Shown here in pieces: positions 34,840-44,154 of a stretch of 64,000 bases of DNA. A program made the translations under genes and the position numbers. Location: NCBI RefSeq assembly GCF_019352175.1, contig NZ_JACBYI010000016.1:62001-126000 (forward strand), in the 5' to 3' direction. Origin of the DNA: Paenibacillus sp. S150. Lineage in GTDB: Bacteria; Bacillota; Bacilli; Paenibacillales; Paenibacillaceae. How positions within the stretch are numbered: position 1 is the first letter of the stretch; each line of letters opens with the position of its first letter. The notes beneath the pieces are model-generated. The model was not told the origin of the DNA. It did not search any database and saw nothing but the letters and a program-made list of their open reading frames with translations.

Positions 34840-36555
34840 TTAGCTCCCGTCATCCCTTACGCTGTCATGCCACTCATTCACCTCACGGGTAATCTGTTCA
34901 CCGCCGCCTGCCTGCCAGGCAGCTACAAACGTTTCAAACGCGGCAAGCGGCCGCTCCCCGTAAATGATCGCACTGAAGACTTCATTCTCCAGGCTGTTCA
35001 GATAGTCAAGCCTTGATTTCATCGTTGCCGTGGCAGGTCCGGTAAACCTGTCCTTATAGGATTTGTCCTTCTGCTCCAGAAGCACCTTGGCTGCCGCCGG
35101 AGTGCCTTTGCCATAGTTGACCGAAATATCCTTCTCCAGCCGGGTAGACGGTGCCTTGCCATCGGCAAGATTGAGCATAGCCTCAAGCTGGGCATACGGT
35201 ACGCGGGCACCGTCGCGGACCAGCAGATAACGAATGCTGTTGACGTAGCCGCCGGAGATCTTGTCGCTGGGCAGCATCCTGCCGCTTGCGCTCAGCTCAT
35301 AATCATAGCCTGCAAACAGCCCGTACTCCAGCCCGCTTCCCGGCTGCGGGTTCGCGAAGTTGTCGAACAGATAATTCTCATAAGTAAAGAAGGCCTCCGG
35401 GTGTTGCATGGCTTTGCTGATCAAGGTGACCCCATTGGCAAACGGCGTGCCATGGCGCATTACCGTCCCATCCGGCCCGGCGGGAATAATACCGGGTGTC
35501 CACACGGCATCCGGGGCATTCTGCAGGGTATCCTGCAGCGGCCAGCCGCTCATCCAGTAAGGTCCGGGAATAATGCCCGCTGTGCCTGCAACGGCTGGCT
35601 CTGCGGTCTTGTTCTCATCCCACAGCGCCGCTTCCTGGGGAATATAGCCCTTGCCGAGCCATTCCTTCAGCTTCGCCAGCCCCCGCTTGATTCCCGGGTT
35701 CACGGAGCCGTATTCAAGCTTGCCGTCCCGGCCCATATTCCACTGCTGGGGAAGAGCGCCATACGCGCCGAAAATCCAGGAAGGGTCGCCCATCCACGTG
35801 TTCATCGTCGTCTTGAATCCAATGCTCAGCGGGGTTACCTGTTCCGGTGCCAAGCCGTCCGGGTTGCGGGTCTTGAAGGCCTCCATCACCTTCTCCAGCT
35901 CCCCGAGGGTTGCCGGCACCTGCATATGCAGTTTATCCAGCCAATCCTGGCGGTACCACAAAATATAATCATGATTATATGCATAATCGAGAACCGGCAG
36001 GCCCATTTTTCGGCTTCCCCGGCTGTAAGGGTTCCACACGTCCGGGTCCTGGGCCATCGCTTTCTTCCACGTCTCGGAGGCATAGGCATCGAACAGCCCG
36101 CCAACCTCGGCATACATCCCGGAATCAATCAGATCCTGGGCGAGTGCGGAGTCGGCCGTGCCGATGGTCACGATATCCGGCATTTCCTGCCCGGACGACA
36201 TCGCAAGGCGCAGCTTCGTCCCGAACGCACCATTGGTATCGGTGATGGACCAGAGCGATTTGATATTGATGCCGAACATTTCCCTGGCCCACCTCGTAGC
36301 CACGTTATGCTCAATCGTTTCACCGTTCTTGAATTTAAGTTCCGGGTCAACCCCCCAGACGGTGGTGATCGTCACCTCCGGGTCGTACTTGTCCTTATAG
36401 ACATTGCCAGCCGCAGCCTCTGCCGGAGCGGGAGCGGCGGAAGCCGGATTGGACGGGCTGCTCCCCTTGTCGTTGCCTTCGCAGCCTGCAAGACTGACCG
36501 CCGGCAACACGGCCAGGAACAGGAGAAGCAGCCGGATTGTTCTGTTCACACCCAT
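34840..36555 (-). CDS. Extracellular solute-binding lipoprotein (LplA-like)
   Basis: 571-residue ABC-importer substrate-binding protein, probably for an oligosaccharide. The lipoprotein signal ends in SLAGC with Cys25 as lipid anchor, followed by a Ser/Pro/Ala-rich linker and a large two-lobed domain (ITTVWGVDPELKFKNGETIE, MSSGQEMPDIVTIGTADS, VTLISKAMQHPEAFFTY). ATG follows AAAGGGGG. It is the last gene of a kinase-regulator-lipoprotein unit. The two permeases usual for this family are absent from the window. Confidence 0.88.
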   Translation of the reverse strand: MGVNRTIRLLLLFLAVLPAVSLAGCEGNDKGSSPSNPASAAPAPAEAAAGNVYKDKYDPEVTITTVWGVDPELKFKNGETIEHNVATRWAREMFGINIKSLWSITDTNGAFGTKLRLAMSSGQEMPDIVTIGTADSALAQDLIDSGMYAEVGGLFDAYASETWKKAMAQDPDVWNPYSRGSRKMGLPVLDYAYNHDYILWYRQDWLDKLHMQVPATLGELEKVMEAFKTRNPDGLAPEQVTPLSIGFKTTMNTWMGDPSWIFGAYGALPQQWNMGRDGKLEYGSVNPGIKRGLAKLKEWLGKGYIPQEAALWDENKTAEPAVAGTAGIIPGPYWMSGWPLQDTLQNAPDAVWTPGIIPAGPDGTVMRHGTPFANGVTLISKAMQHPEAFFTYENYLFDNFANPQPGSGLEYGLFAGYDYELSASGRMLPSDKISGGYVNSIRYLLVRDGARVPYAQLEAMLNLADGKAPSTRLEKDISVNYGKGTPAAAKVLLEQKDKSYKDRFTGPATATMKSRLDYLNSLENEVFSAIIYGERPLAAFETFVAAWQAGGGEQITREVNEWHDSVRDDGS

Positions 36556-36585
36556 GGTTTCCCCCTTTGCCTGATCAGCGTTCCT

Positions 36586-38226
36586 CTATCCTTCACGAAA
36601 TTCGTTGGGTGTCATGCCGCAGTGCTTTTTGAACATCTTACTGAAATACTGCGGGTTCTGGTAGCCAAGCTCCGTCGTGATCTCATAGACCTTCTTGTTC
36701 GTGTGCTTCAGCAGATACAGGGCGCGCTCCATCCGCATGCGGATGATATAATCCCCCAGCGCTTCACCCGTCTCGGCCTTGTAGATCTTGGACAGATATA
36801 CCGGATGCAGATACACCTGCTCGGCAATCGTCTTCACGGAAAGGTCATGTCCGGACGGGCTTCCGACCAGCGCATGCACCTGCTTGATGATATAGCTTCT
36901 GGTATATTGGTCGCTTTCCGACAGCTCTGCCTGCAGCCTGTCCAGCAGCTCAAGCGCCCACCCCCGCAGCTTGTCAACGGAAGAGCTGAGGCTCTGGGCA
37001 ATCAGCGGATCAAGTGCGAGCTGGTCAAGCTGAAGCATGAACTGGCCGCCCTTGTGGGCAATGTACATATACGCGCTGGTGATGGACAGGAATACTTCAT
37101 ATAACTGCTCCCTGGAAACACACGTCCGCTCCATATCCCCGAACACATCCTCAAGCTTGCCGCGTGCCGCCTCCCACTGCTTCGATTCCAGCAGATGAAT
37201 CAGGGTTGGCGGCCGGTACAGGCTCTCCAGCGACCCCAGGGCCAAATGCTCCCGCAAGTATCTGCCCTTCAGGAACACAACAGTGCCGGCTTCACCGGGC
37301 GGAGCCAAAACCATTGAACCGAGGCCGCTGCGGTATGCGGCAGTCATTCCGTCCGGGAAGCCGAACCACTCGGTAACGGTAAGGGAAATCTCTCCCTTCA
37401 GGCATTTGCTGACCGCCTCCCGGAAGCGCGCAATCGCTTCCTTCAGCATTTCCTGCCGCAGGACCTCATAATTGCCTGCCAGTACGAGCTCGCGCACAGT
37501 CTCTCCATGCGGCTCGGCCAGCAGAACGAGGCAATCATGGGGCGCTTTGCAGAACCATACGCGGAATTTGCTGTGAAAAAGCTCTTCGGCAATATTGCCG
37601 ATGGCATATTCCATCAGCGAAATGGAATCATGATCCATCGCCGTGTAATGCCTGCCCGGCTGAATGAGCAGCAGCACCGCCTCCGCCCCGGGTTCAAAGT
37701 CAATTTCGTACGCCCTCAGCTTCTGCGTGAGCGCACGTTCGGACATCTGCTTCCCCAGCAGCAGATCGTGCATCAGCTTGCCGCGCAGCACACTGTAATC
37801 CCCCTTGCGGGCATACAGCAGCCGGTGGTATTTATCATGAGCCTCCCATTCATCCTTCAGGGATTCTATCGCACCGGAGACACTCTGCATAAACTCCTCA
37901 TCACTAACCGGCTTAAGGATATAGTCGATGGCCTGAAGCTGGATTGCTTTTCTGGCATAATCAAAGTCGGAATATCCTGTGAGCAGAATGCAGCGGAGAT
38001 TCGGCCAGCGGGCAGCGGCTGCCTCCATCAGCTGCAGTCCGTTCATCCCGGGCATGGAAATGTCCGTTACGATAATGTCAACGGCCTGCCGCTCCAGAAT
38101 CTCCAGCGCTTCAGGCCCCGAGGCCGCCTGATGCACCTGCCGCACCCCCAGCTCCTCCCAGGGAATAGTGCGGGCCAGGCTCTCGGTCACATAGGTTTCA
38201 TCATCAACAAGCAACAGCTCAATCAT
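36586..38226 (-). CDS. YesN-like response regulator with AraC-type DNA-binding domain
   Basis: 546 residues. The receiver domain has LLVDDE and phospho-acceptor Asp55 in IIVTDISMPGMNG. A long middle region of unknown fold follows, and a C-terminal pair of AraC helix-turn-helices (VKTIAEQVYLHPVYLSKIYK, VYEITTELGYQNPQYFSKMF). ATG follows GGGAGGG, overlapping the end region of the kinase gene. It probably activates the downstream lipoprotein gene in response to a sugar sensed by the kinase. Confidence 0.9.
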   Translation of the reverse strand: MIELLLVDDETYVTESLARTIPWEELGVRQVHQAASGPEALEILERQAVDIIVTDISMPGMNGLQLMEAAAARWPNLRCILLTGYSDFDYARKAIQLQAIDYILKPVSDEEFMQSVSGAIESLKDEWEAHDKYHRLLYARKGDYSVLRGKLMHDLLLGKQMSERALTQKLRAYEIDFEPGAEAVLLLIQPGRHYTAMDHDSISLMEYAIGNIAEELFHSKFRVWFCKAPHDCLVLLAEPHGETVRELVLAGNYEVLRQEMLKEAIARFREAVSKCLKGEISLTVTEWFGFPDGMTAAYRSGLGSMVLAPPGEAGTVVFLKGRYLREHLALGSLESLYRPPTLIHLLESKQWEAARGKLEDVFGDMERTCVSREQLYEVFLSITSAYMYIAHKGGQFMLQLDQLALDPLIAQSLSSSVDKLRGWALELLDRLQAELSESDQYTRSYIIKQVHALVGSPSGHDLSVKTIAEQVYLHPVYLSKIYKAETGEALGDYIIRMRMERALYLLKHTNKKVYEITTELGYQNPQYFSKMFKKHCGMTPNEFREG

Positions 38227-38228
38227 TC

Positions 38229-39986
38229 TTATCCCTCCCTGAGGCTCTTCTCGGAATTGTCCATGGGCAGCTGCCAGTACACAGTAGCCTGGAGGCCGCC
38301 CAGCGGTGAAGCTGCAAAGACAATGCCCGCCTCCCCGCCGTAACGCAGGCGCAGCCGCTGATGTACATTCCAGAGGCCGCAGCCCATCTCTTCATCCATT
38401 GCCCTTCCGAGCTTATTCTCCAGCAATGCGATGTCCTCCGGTGACATCCCTTGCCCGTCATCTTCAACGGTCAGCAGCATTTCCCTGCCGCTGCAGGCAC
38501 CTGTAATCCGCAGGCGGCCGGCCGCCGCCTCAGGCTCAATGCCATGCAGCACCGCGTTCTCCACCAGAGGCTGGAGCATAAGCGGGGGGATCTCCAGCGT
38601 GCGCATTTGCGGCGGAATGCTTATGGTGTAGTGCAGCCTGCTCATCCGCATCTTTTGAATCTCCAGGTAATGGGTCACGAATTCCACCTCCTCGGGAAGC
38701 GGAACCAGCTCCCTCTCCTGCCGGGTGGTATACCTGTAATAACGGGACAGGTTATGCGACATGCCTACAACCGCTTTCATGTTGTCCAGCTTGGCCATGC
38801 TCGTAATGAAGGAGAAGCAGTTGTAGAAAAAATGCGGGTTGATCTGTGACTGCAGCTGCTTCAGCCGGGCCTCGCGCACATGGATTTTCTCCATCAGCAC
38901 ATTTTCGATCAGCTCCTGCATCTGCTCCACCATGCTGTTGAACCGGCCCGAGAGGAAGCTGAACTCATTTTTGCCCTTTATGCCGATCCGGACCGAGTAA
39001 TCCCCCTGCTTCAGCCTTTGAAATCCGCCCACCAGCTGCCTGACCGGCACCTGCACCTGCACGTACAATACATAAGCCGTAAGACAGCTCATCAGCAGCA
39101 GGGCGCTGACCGAGAAATAGAACAGCCGGTTGGAGGTATGTATGGGCTGCAGGATTTCCGAGAGCGGCATATAATCGATCAGATACCAGCCCATTTTGGC
39201 AGAATAGACAATATTGACGCTGTAGGACCTGCGGTCAAGCTCCAGCGTCCGGTTCCCGCTTCCGTTCATCTGTTCCTGCTCCAGCTGCCTCACCAGCCGC
39301 CGGGCCAGCGCGCGGTCGGCGCTGCGGTTGAAGATCAGTCCCGTGCCCTCCTTGTAGTAGAAAGGATCTCTTCTGCCATCGCTCTTGAATTGATCCAGCA
39401 TATCCTCAATGTTCCGGCTGTCGAACTCCACCTTCATAATCGTAGCTGCCTGGCCGGGAGAGAATACGGGCATAGACGGCGTATAAGAGAACCATGAGAA
39501 GCGGAAGCGCTCTTCGCCCTGATCCTTGACCGGGTCCACCTGCCAGCCCGCTTTGACCTCGTGCCTAAGCTCATCGTCACTGTACGGCAGGGCATCGTTC
39601 TCCGTCACCATCCGGTGGACAGAGGGAGAATACAGAAACAGCTTGCTGTTCCAGTTGGAGGAGCTCTCCTGAATGCTGATTTTGGTCTGAATGCGCTTTA
39701 CAAGCTGCATAGCCGCAAGATTCAAGCTCTGCTGTTCCAGAGCGGTATCCTTGAGCTTCAGAATATCCGGATCATGAAGCAGCAGAATCGGCCAGGAGGA
39801 CAGCAGCTCCATCTGGGTCTCCACCTGATTCTGAAAAAAACTGAGCTGGTTATTGTTCGAAGTGTTCAGCTCGCTGCGGAGGACATCGGTGGTCGTCTTG
39901 TTGGAATAGAAATAGAGAAGGGTAATCGGGATGAGCATAATGACCATGATACCAACAATTTTGCTGAATAAATTATATCTGTACAT
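38229..39986 (-). CDS. YesM-like sensor histidine kinase
   Basis: 585 residues. A membrane segment near 10-30, an extracytoplasmic sensor of about 250 residues, a second membrane segment near 288-308, a HAMP domain, the His-kinase motif QINPHFFYNCFSFI with the phospho-acceptor His, and the ATPase domain (MLQPLVENAVLHGIEP, VEDDGQGMSPED). Typical partner of YesN regulators in carbohydrate uptake. The regulator gene starts 2 bases after its stop. Confidence 0.9.
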   Translation of the reverse strand: MYRYNLFSKIVGIMVIMLIPITLLYFYSNKTTTDVLRSELNTSNNNQLSFFQNQVETQMELLSSWPILLLHDPDILKLKDTALEQQSLNLAAMQLVKRIQTKISIQESSSNWNSKLFLYSPSVHRMVTENDALPYSDDELRHEVKAGWQVDPVKDQGEERFRFSWFSYTPSMPVFSPGQAATIMKVEFDSRNIEDMLDQFKSDGRRDPFYYKEGTGLIFNRSADRALARRLVRQLEQEQMNGSGNRTLELDRRSYSVNIVYSAKMGWYLIDYMPLSEILQPIHTSNRLFYFSVSALLLMSCLTAYVLYVQVQVPVRQLVGGFQRLKQGDYSVRIGIKGKNEFSFLSGRFNSMVEQMQELIENVLMEKIHVREARLKQLQSQINPHFFYNCFSFITSMAKLDNMKAVVGMSHNLSRYYRYTTRQERELVPLPEEVEFVTHYLEIQKMRMSRLHYTISIPPQMRTLEIPPLMLQPLVENAVLHGIEPEAAAGRLRITGACSGREMLLTVEDDGQGMSPEDIALLENKLGRAMDEEMGCGLWNVHQRLRLRYGGEAGIVFAASPLGGLQATVYWQLPMDNSEKSLREG

Positions 39987-40217
39987 CTGTTTTCACACCC
40001 CGTGCCAGATTCGGTAGCTCTATTGTACATAGATTTGTCCGGGGCGCAAAGGCAACCGCTGGAATCCGCAAGCGGTTCCAATAATGGCGGAAGGCTCCCG
40101 CTCCGTTCAATCTGCCTGTTCCGGCTGCATCCCGGAAATCATTGGAGCCAGCCGTGGGGGCTACTATCAATATGTATTGCCGGACCCTGCCGAAACCGGG
40201 GCATATCTGCGCGGGAC

Positions 40218-40880
40218 GGCATAGATTCCAACACTATGAGAAACAATCTCTGTCTGAAGAACTATTTTACAAATTCTGTTATGCTGGCTTTCTTGAGCGA
40301 TAGTAAAGGGCATACGGCTGCCGGGGAAGGAAAGGCCACACTCCTTGCCAAAGATGATAACGGGCGTGTAGCTGCAGCATTGCTGCTGGGAAAGGGCGGT
40401 CATAAGCAAGACTTTGATGTAGCTGGCGGAGAATTAAGCAGCCAAATAGATTGAACTTGTAATTTTTCTATTTAGGATTAGCCGTGACTAAGGCTGCCTG
40501 CTGAAACCCGGCGGGAGGCCAAGTGGAATTAAGATGAACTTGAAACATTAATAAAAAGGGCAGCCAGCCTTAGTGGTAAAAAGTATAACTAAGGCAGCGC
40601 ATTCGGATTCCGGATCATCCCTAGTGGGAAAAAGTACAACTAATCCGGCTAAAATCAGCCATATGGGGTGAGTGGGCCTCCATGAAGTGTACAAAATCCC
40701 ACTAAAGCCCGTTAAAGCCAGAATTCCAGCCCATTAGTGTTACTTTTTACACTTCGCTTCAGTTCCCTATGTCAGGTTCTCCGGTTCAATTCATACAGCG
40801 TAAAATCTGCACAATGATCTCGGAGGCCGCGGGCATTGACTTTCAATATATTCCTGTTGACAACGAACCAATGAAGCAGG
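40218..40880 (+). pseudogene. NmrA-like NAD(P)-binding protein remnant, split by a repeat element
   Basis: First piece, 40218-40454: RNNLCLKNYF, then SDSKGHTAAGEGKATLLAKD and NGRVAAALLLGKGGHKQDFD with VAGGELSSQ, the wording of the C-terminal half of NmrA/azoreductase-like short-chain dehydrogenases. Second piece, resuming near 40802: KICTMISEAAGIDFQYIPVD, the next segment of such proteins. Between them lie stops and repeat R2. The N-terminal Rossmann half is missing. Family assignment is from memory of the pattern. Confidence 0.6.
40519..40800 (-). repeat. Four-unit AGTG...CACT element, copy R2 (inverted)
   Basis: Reverse-orientation copy of R1. Units start at 40570, 40621, 40684 and 40734 (spacings 51, 63, 50 in plus coordinates). 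Homology with R1 extends outward to AGCG at 40797-40800, immediately before the NmrA-like reading frame resumes. Confidence 0.8.
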
Positions 40881-41052
40881 TATTCGGGGCGGCTGAATGG
40901 GAATTTAGGCGGATACCGTTGAAAAACCGGCTGGCCGTAACCGTTGACTGCCCGAGATCTTGTGGATCAGTAGAGCTTTGTATGGAATACAAAGTAACCG
41001 CCTATGCCGGCCTGAACCCAAATGTAACCAGCTTCTCGGTTAAACCCCAACA

Positions 41053-41240
41053 AAACAACCCCGCAAAGCCATCCATGCCGCTGACGCGGCACCACAGAGG
41101 ATGGAAATGGGGGTGGATTTTGTTGCGTTTTCTTGCGGCCTTTAAGCGCTTATCCTCATCCGTAAAGTTATTTCCAGGGTAGCGGGGCCTTGGCTTCGAT
41201 GATGACTCAGGTACTTTGCGGGGACCCAAAACATAAATTC
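41053..41240 (+). repeat. CCCCGC hairpin module, copy B, interrupted by about 113 bp
   Basis: CCCCGCAAAG ends at 41068 and the rest of the module (GCGGGGCCTTGGCTTCGATG) resumes at 41182. The insert lies in the loop of the hairpin, so both arms stay intact. The insert begins CCATCC and can form CCATCC/GGATGG and GCCGC/GCGGC stems. Confidence 0.7.
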
Positions 41241-41365
41241 TCTTTTAAAAAACAGACCGGAGACAGCAGCGGCAGACTATAGCTCCCGCCGGATGAACAG
41301 ATACCCCCTAACCGTATGGCTGGGAGGCATCTTTATATTACAGAAGCGCCCTGGGGCCAGTCCCC

Positions 41366-42355
41366 TCAGGCGCTGCGCTTATTGGATTGGGACAAATCCG
41401 CGCTCGCCGGCACGGCCTGCCGGCTCTGCTGGGCCGAGATAAAGAACAGGGCTGTCCAGATCAGCGCAAAGCCGGCAATTTGCGGCAGTGTAACAAGCTG
41501 GTGGTAGACGATCCAGTTAATCAGAATGCCCGTCATTGGAAAGCTGAGCTCGGCAAGCGTTGCGAAGGAGGCTTTGGTAGTGTTGAGGCCTTTGTAATAG
41601 AGCAGCATACTGAGCAGTCCGGGCAGCAGCGCCTGCAGCAGCAGATTAACCGCAACTGCCGCAGATGCGCCTATGCCGCCGGTACTCTGCCAGGGCGCCC
41701 CCTCCATGCTGGTAATGACGAACAGCAACGGCAGCGCCAGGATGAAGCGCAGCGAGGTGACCGTCTCATATTTCATCGAACCGAGCAAATACCGTCCCAT
41801 GACGGTAGAGCCGCCCCATAAAGCCGCGGCTCCCAGCGCCATCAGACTGCCCACGCCCATGAAGCTGTTCACATGTCCGAACGGAATCGTCCAGCCGAAG
41901 GTCAGCAGGTAGGTTCCCGCCAGAGCAACGATAATCAGCGGTCCGAAATTTTTGGGCAGACGTTCCTTCAGAATGACAGCGGCCAGGCCAATGGCGAACA
42001 GCGGCTGCAGCTTTTGCAGCAGGAGCACTGCATTGAAGTCACCGCTGGATAAGGCTGTGGTGAACAGAATGGTGGCTACGGCAGAGCCGCCCCACGATAC
42101 AATCAGCAGTGCGGCAGCTTGGCGAAGGCGGACAGCCTTCAGCTCGGCGCGGTGCCGCCACAGCACAGGAGCTGCAGCAAGAAAGAGCACGGCATGCTCC
42201 AGCAGCACAATCTGTGAAGAGGTCAGTGACTTGAGCAGAATAATGCGGAACAGCGGATCGACGCCCCATAGCGCCGCTCCCAGGACTACCAGCCAGAAGC
42301 CGCTGCGCAGCGGTGCGGTGCGGGCATCTGAGGATGAAGCTGTAGCTTGACTCAT
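41366..42355 (-). CDS. EamA/DMT-family transporter under FMN riboswitch, likely riboflavin transporter
   Basis: 329-residue membrane protein with ten hydrophobic segments in two EamA repeats (LGAALWGVDPLFRIILLKSL, LQPLFAIGLAAVILKERLP; second repeat from about residue 165 with ALGAAALWGGSTVMGRYLLG). ATG follows AAGGAG. The leader carries an FMN riboswitch and terminator, so expression should fall when FMN is abundant; this points to uptake of riboflavin or a related flavin. The direction of transport is inferred, not shown. Confidence 0.88.
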   Translation of the reverse strand: MSQATASSSDARTAPLRSGFWLVVLGAALWGVDPLFRIILLKSLTSSQIVLLEHAVLFLAAAPVLWRHRAELKAVRLRQAAALLIVSWGGSAVATILFTTALSSGDFNAVLLLQKLQPLFAIGLAAVILKERLPKNFGPLIIVALAGTYLLTFGWTIPFGHVNSFMGVGSLMALGAAALWGGSTVMGRYLLGSMKYETVTSLRFILALPLLFVITSMEGAPWQSTGGIGASAAVAVNLLLQALLPGLLSMLLYYKGLNTTKASFATLAELSFPMTGILINWIVYHQLVTLPQIAGFALIWTALFFISAQQSRQAVPASADLSQSNKRSA

Positions 42356-42392
42356 AATACCATTCTCCTTGTCGATACAAACCCTCGATAAG

Positions 42393-42438
42393 AGACCAAA
42401 ACCCCCGAAACGCCTAAGAAGGCCGTAGCTCGGGGGTT
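42393..42438 (-). terminator. FMN-riboswitch-linked terminator before the DMT transporter
   Basis: Minus-strand AACCCCCGA (42438-42430) pairs with TCGGGGGTT (42408-42400), followed by TTGGTCT. It lies between the aptamer and the gene. Confidence 0.75.
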
Positions 42439-42483
42439 GTTAAGGCAAAGACAACAGAAATAACCCTGCCGCCCTTGTCTTAT

Positions 42484-42627
42484 GATCCTCTCCCATCCGG
42501 ACTTTACCGTCGGCTCTGGAATGTCACCAGATCAGTCCTTCCCTCTGCTGCCAGAGAAAAGAAGTCGCGGGCTTAGTTCGCTTTGAACATCACCGCCGGT
42601 CAGGAATTTCACCTTACCCCGAGAATC
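42484..42627 (-). promoter_or_regulatory. FMN riboswitch of the DMT transporter
   Basis: On the minus strand: CGGGGTAAGGTGAAATTCCT, GACCGGCGGTGATG, the variable arm with AAGCCCGCGA, CTGGTGACATTCCAGAGCCG and ACGGTAAAGTCCGGATGGGA with GAGAGGA. All core RFN boxes are present. Second FMN riboswitch in the window. Confidence 0.96.
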
Positions 42628-42836
42628 TTGTATTCCGTTATATTTTTCACAATCTCAGGATAACGCCGTTTGCGCTTTTCGTCCAGTGCTTTATGAAAAT
42701 ATTCACATTTCTTTCATCAGACGCAGCCTACCTGAAGACAGGGGAAGCTCATAATCCGGAAGAAATCATGCGGGAATTAAGATATAATAGAGCAGTGTGT
42801 TTATCCATATTTCCGCTCCAGGAAAGAGAGGCTGCA

Positions 42837-44012
42837 GTGAAAAGATCATTCGGCTTGAACCTGTTCTATACCCTGCTGCTTCTGATTGCTCTTGCCTTTG
42901 CCGGATTTATCGGCTATTTCTTGGCAGCCTTAACCCTTGGACTGGCCTTCTACGCACCGCTTGTAGTGGCCGTCGCCTGCGGGCTGGGCATTTATTCTGT
43001 AATCGCAATCTTCCAATTGCTCTCCCGCCGGTTCCGGCATCTGGCGCTGGCTGTTTTTGCCGGACTGTGCCTGCTTGCCACAGCCGGATATGAGCTGAAT
43101 AAAGCTTATATGAACAGATTTGAGGTCGTTGACGACCGGGAGGTGGACCTGAACCGGTACAAACCGTTTGATGCCGGCTCCAGGACCGCAGCACTGGATA
43201 GGCCGGCGGCGTATCAAATCCAGGACCAGCTTCCGCGTCTGGACGGTGCGACAGCGCTGTATCCGCTTTATTCCGCTTTTGTGCAGGCAGTCTACCCGGA
43301 AGATCAGTACGATGTCTATGATTTCGATAAAGGCACGGTAATCTGTTCCTCCACCGCTTATGCCTACAAACGGCTGATCGCCGGAGAGACGGATATTGTT
43401 TTTGCGGCAGCCCCTTCCCTGTCCCAGCAGAAAGAAGCCCTGCGGGCTGGCCAAGAGCTGAAGCTTACGCCGGTCGGGCGCGAAGCCTTCGTCTTTTTTG
43501 TCAATAAGCGCAATCCGGTGTCGGGACTGACCACTGAGCAGATTAAGGATATCTATTCGGGAAAGCTAACCCGATGGAACGAGGTAGGCGGCAAGAATAA
43601 CCGGATCCGGGCCTTCCAGCGGGAGGAGAACAGCGGCAGCCAGACCATGCTGGAGAACCTTATGGCCGGGCGCACGCTGATGACTCCCCCGCAGGAGGAT
43701 GTGATGGATCTCATGAGCGGCATTATTAGCCAGACCTCCAGCTACCGCAATTTCAAGGATGCCCTTGGCTTCAGCTTCCTGTTCTATGCTTCGGAGATGA
43801 ACGCCAATGATCGCATTAAATTGCTGGCCATTGATGGTGCAGAGCCTGACAAGGAAAGCATCCGCAGCGGGAAATATCCGCTTTCCACAGAGTTCTATGC
43901 CGTGACTGCGGGCAGCGCCAATCCTAATGTCCAGCCGTTTCTGGACTGGATACAGTCTTCAGAGGGACAGGAGCTGGTGGAAAAGACAGGCTATACATCA
44001 TTGAAGCAGTGA
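42837..44012 (+). CDS. PstS-like phosphate-binding-type protein with N-terminal membrane region
   Basis: 391 residues. The first 90 residues hold about three hydrophobic segments, then a PBP-like domain: DGATALYPLYSAF, TDIVFAAAPSLSQQ, VFFVNKRNPVSGLTTEQIKDIYSGKLTRW, REENSGSQTML. This matches PstS-family phosphate-binding proteins, but the membrane part replaces the usual lipoprotein signal. GTG 42837 follows AGAGAGG; an ATG at 42693 is in frame but leads into the region without a ribosome site. No pstCAB nearby, so a sensing or tethered scavenging role is possible. Confidence 0.8.
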   Translation: MKRSFGLNLFYTLLLLIALAFAGFIGYFLAALTLGLAFYAPLVVAVACGLGIYSVIAIFQLLSRRFRHLALAVFAGLCLLATAGYELNKAYMNRFEVVDDREVDLNRYKPFDAGSRTAALDRPAAYQIQDQLPRLDGATALYPLYSAFVQAVYPEDQYDVYDFDKGTVICSSTAYAYKRLIAGETDIVFAAAPSLSQQKEALRAGQELKLTPVGREAFVFFVNKRNPVSGLTTEQIKDIYSGKLTRWNEVGGKNNRIRAFQREENSGSQTMLENLMAGRTLMTPPQEDVMDLMSGIISQTSSYRNFKDALGFSFLFYASEMNANDRIKLLAIDGAEPDKESIRSGKYPLSTEFYAVTAGSANPNVQPFLDWIQSSEGQELVEKTGYTSLKQ

Positions 44013-44154
44013 TTCCGGTTAGCCCCCTAACTCCCCGCTTCCTGCCAAGCAGACCCCGCTGGTTCAGCTGGTTTGCCACACATTCCAACTGATTTCCAGC
44101 TTTACCCATACCTTAGCTGCAGCCAAAAGAAGTTCATCATTTCCTAAGCAACAA

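Larger units (their letters stand above)
39987..41365. other. Long noncoding region with pseudogene and repeats
   Basis: 1379 bases. 39987-40217 should contain the promoter of the kinase-regulator-lipoprotein unit, not pinpointed. A decayed NmrA-like gene spans 40218-40880 and is split by repeat R2. The interrupted hairpin module is at 41053-41240. 41240-41365 shows nothing recognised. Confidence 0.65.

Noticed and set aside
35401..37104. 567-codon plus-strand frame opposite the lipoprotein and regulator genes
   Set aside because: It runs antisense across two well-supported genes and their gap; no family resemblance.
40769..41182. 137-codon plus-strand gene
   Set aside because: Its first part is the continuation of the NmrA-like remnant and its end runs through the interrupted hairpin module, so it is not one gene.
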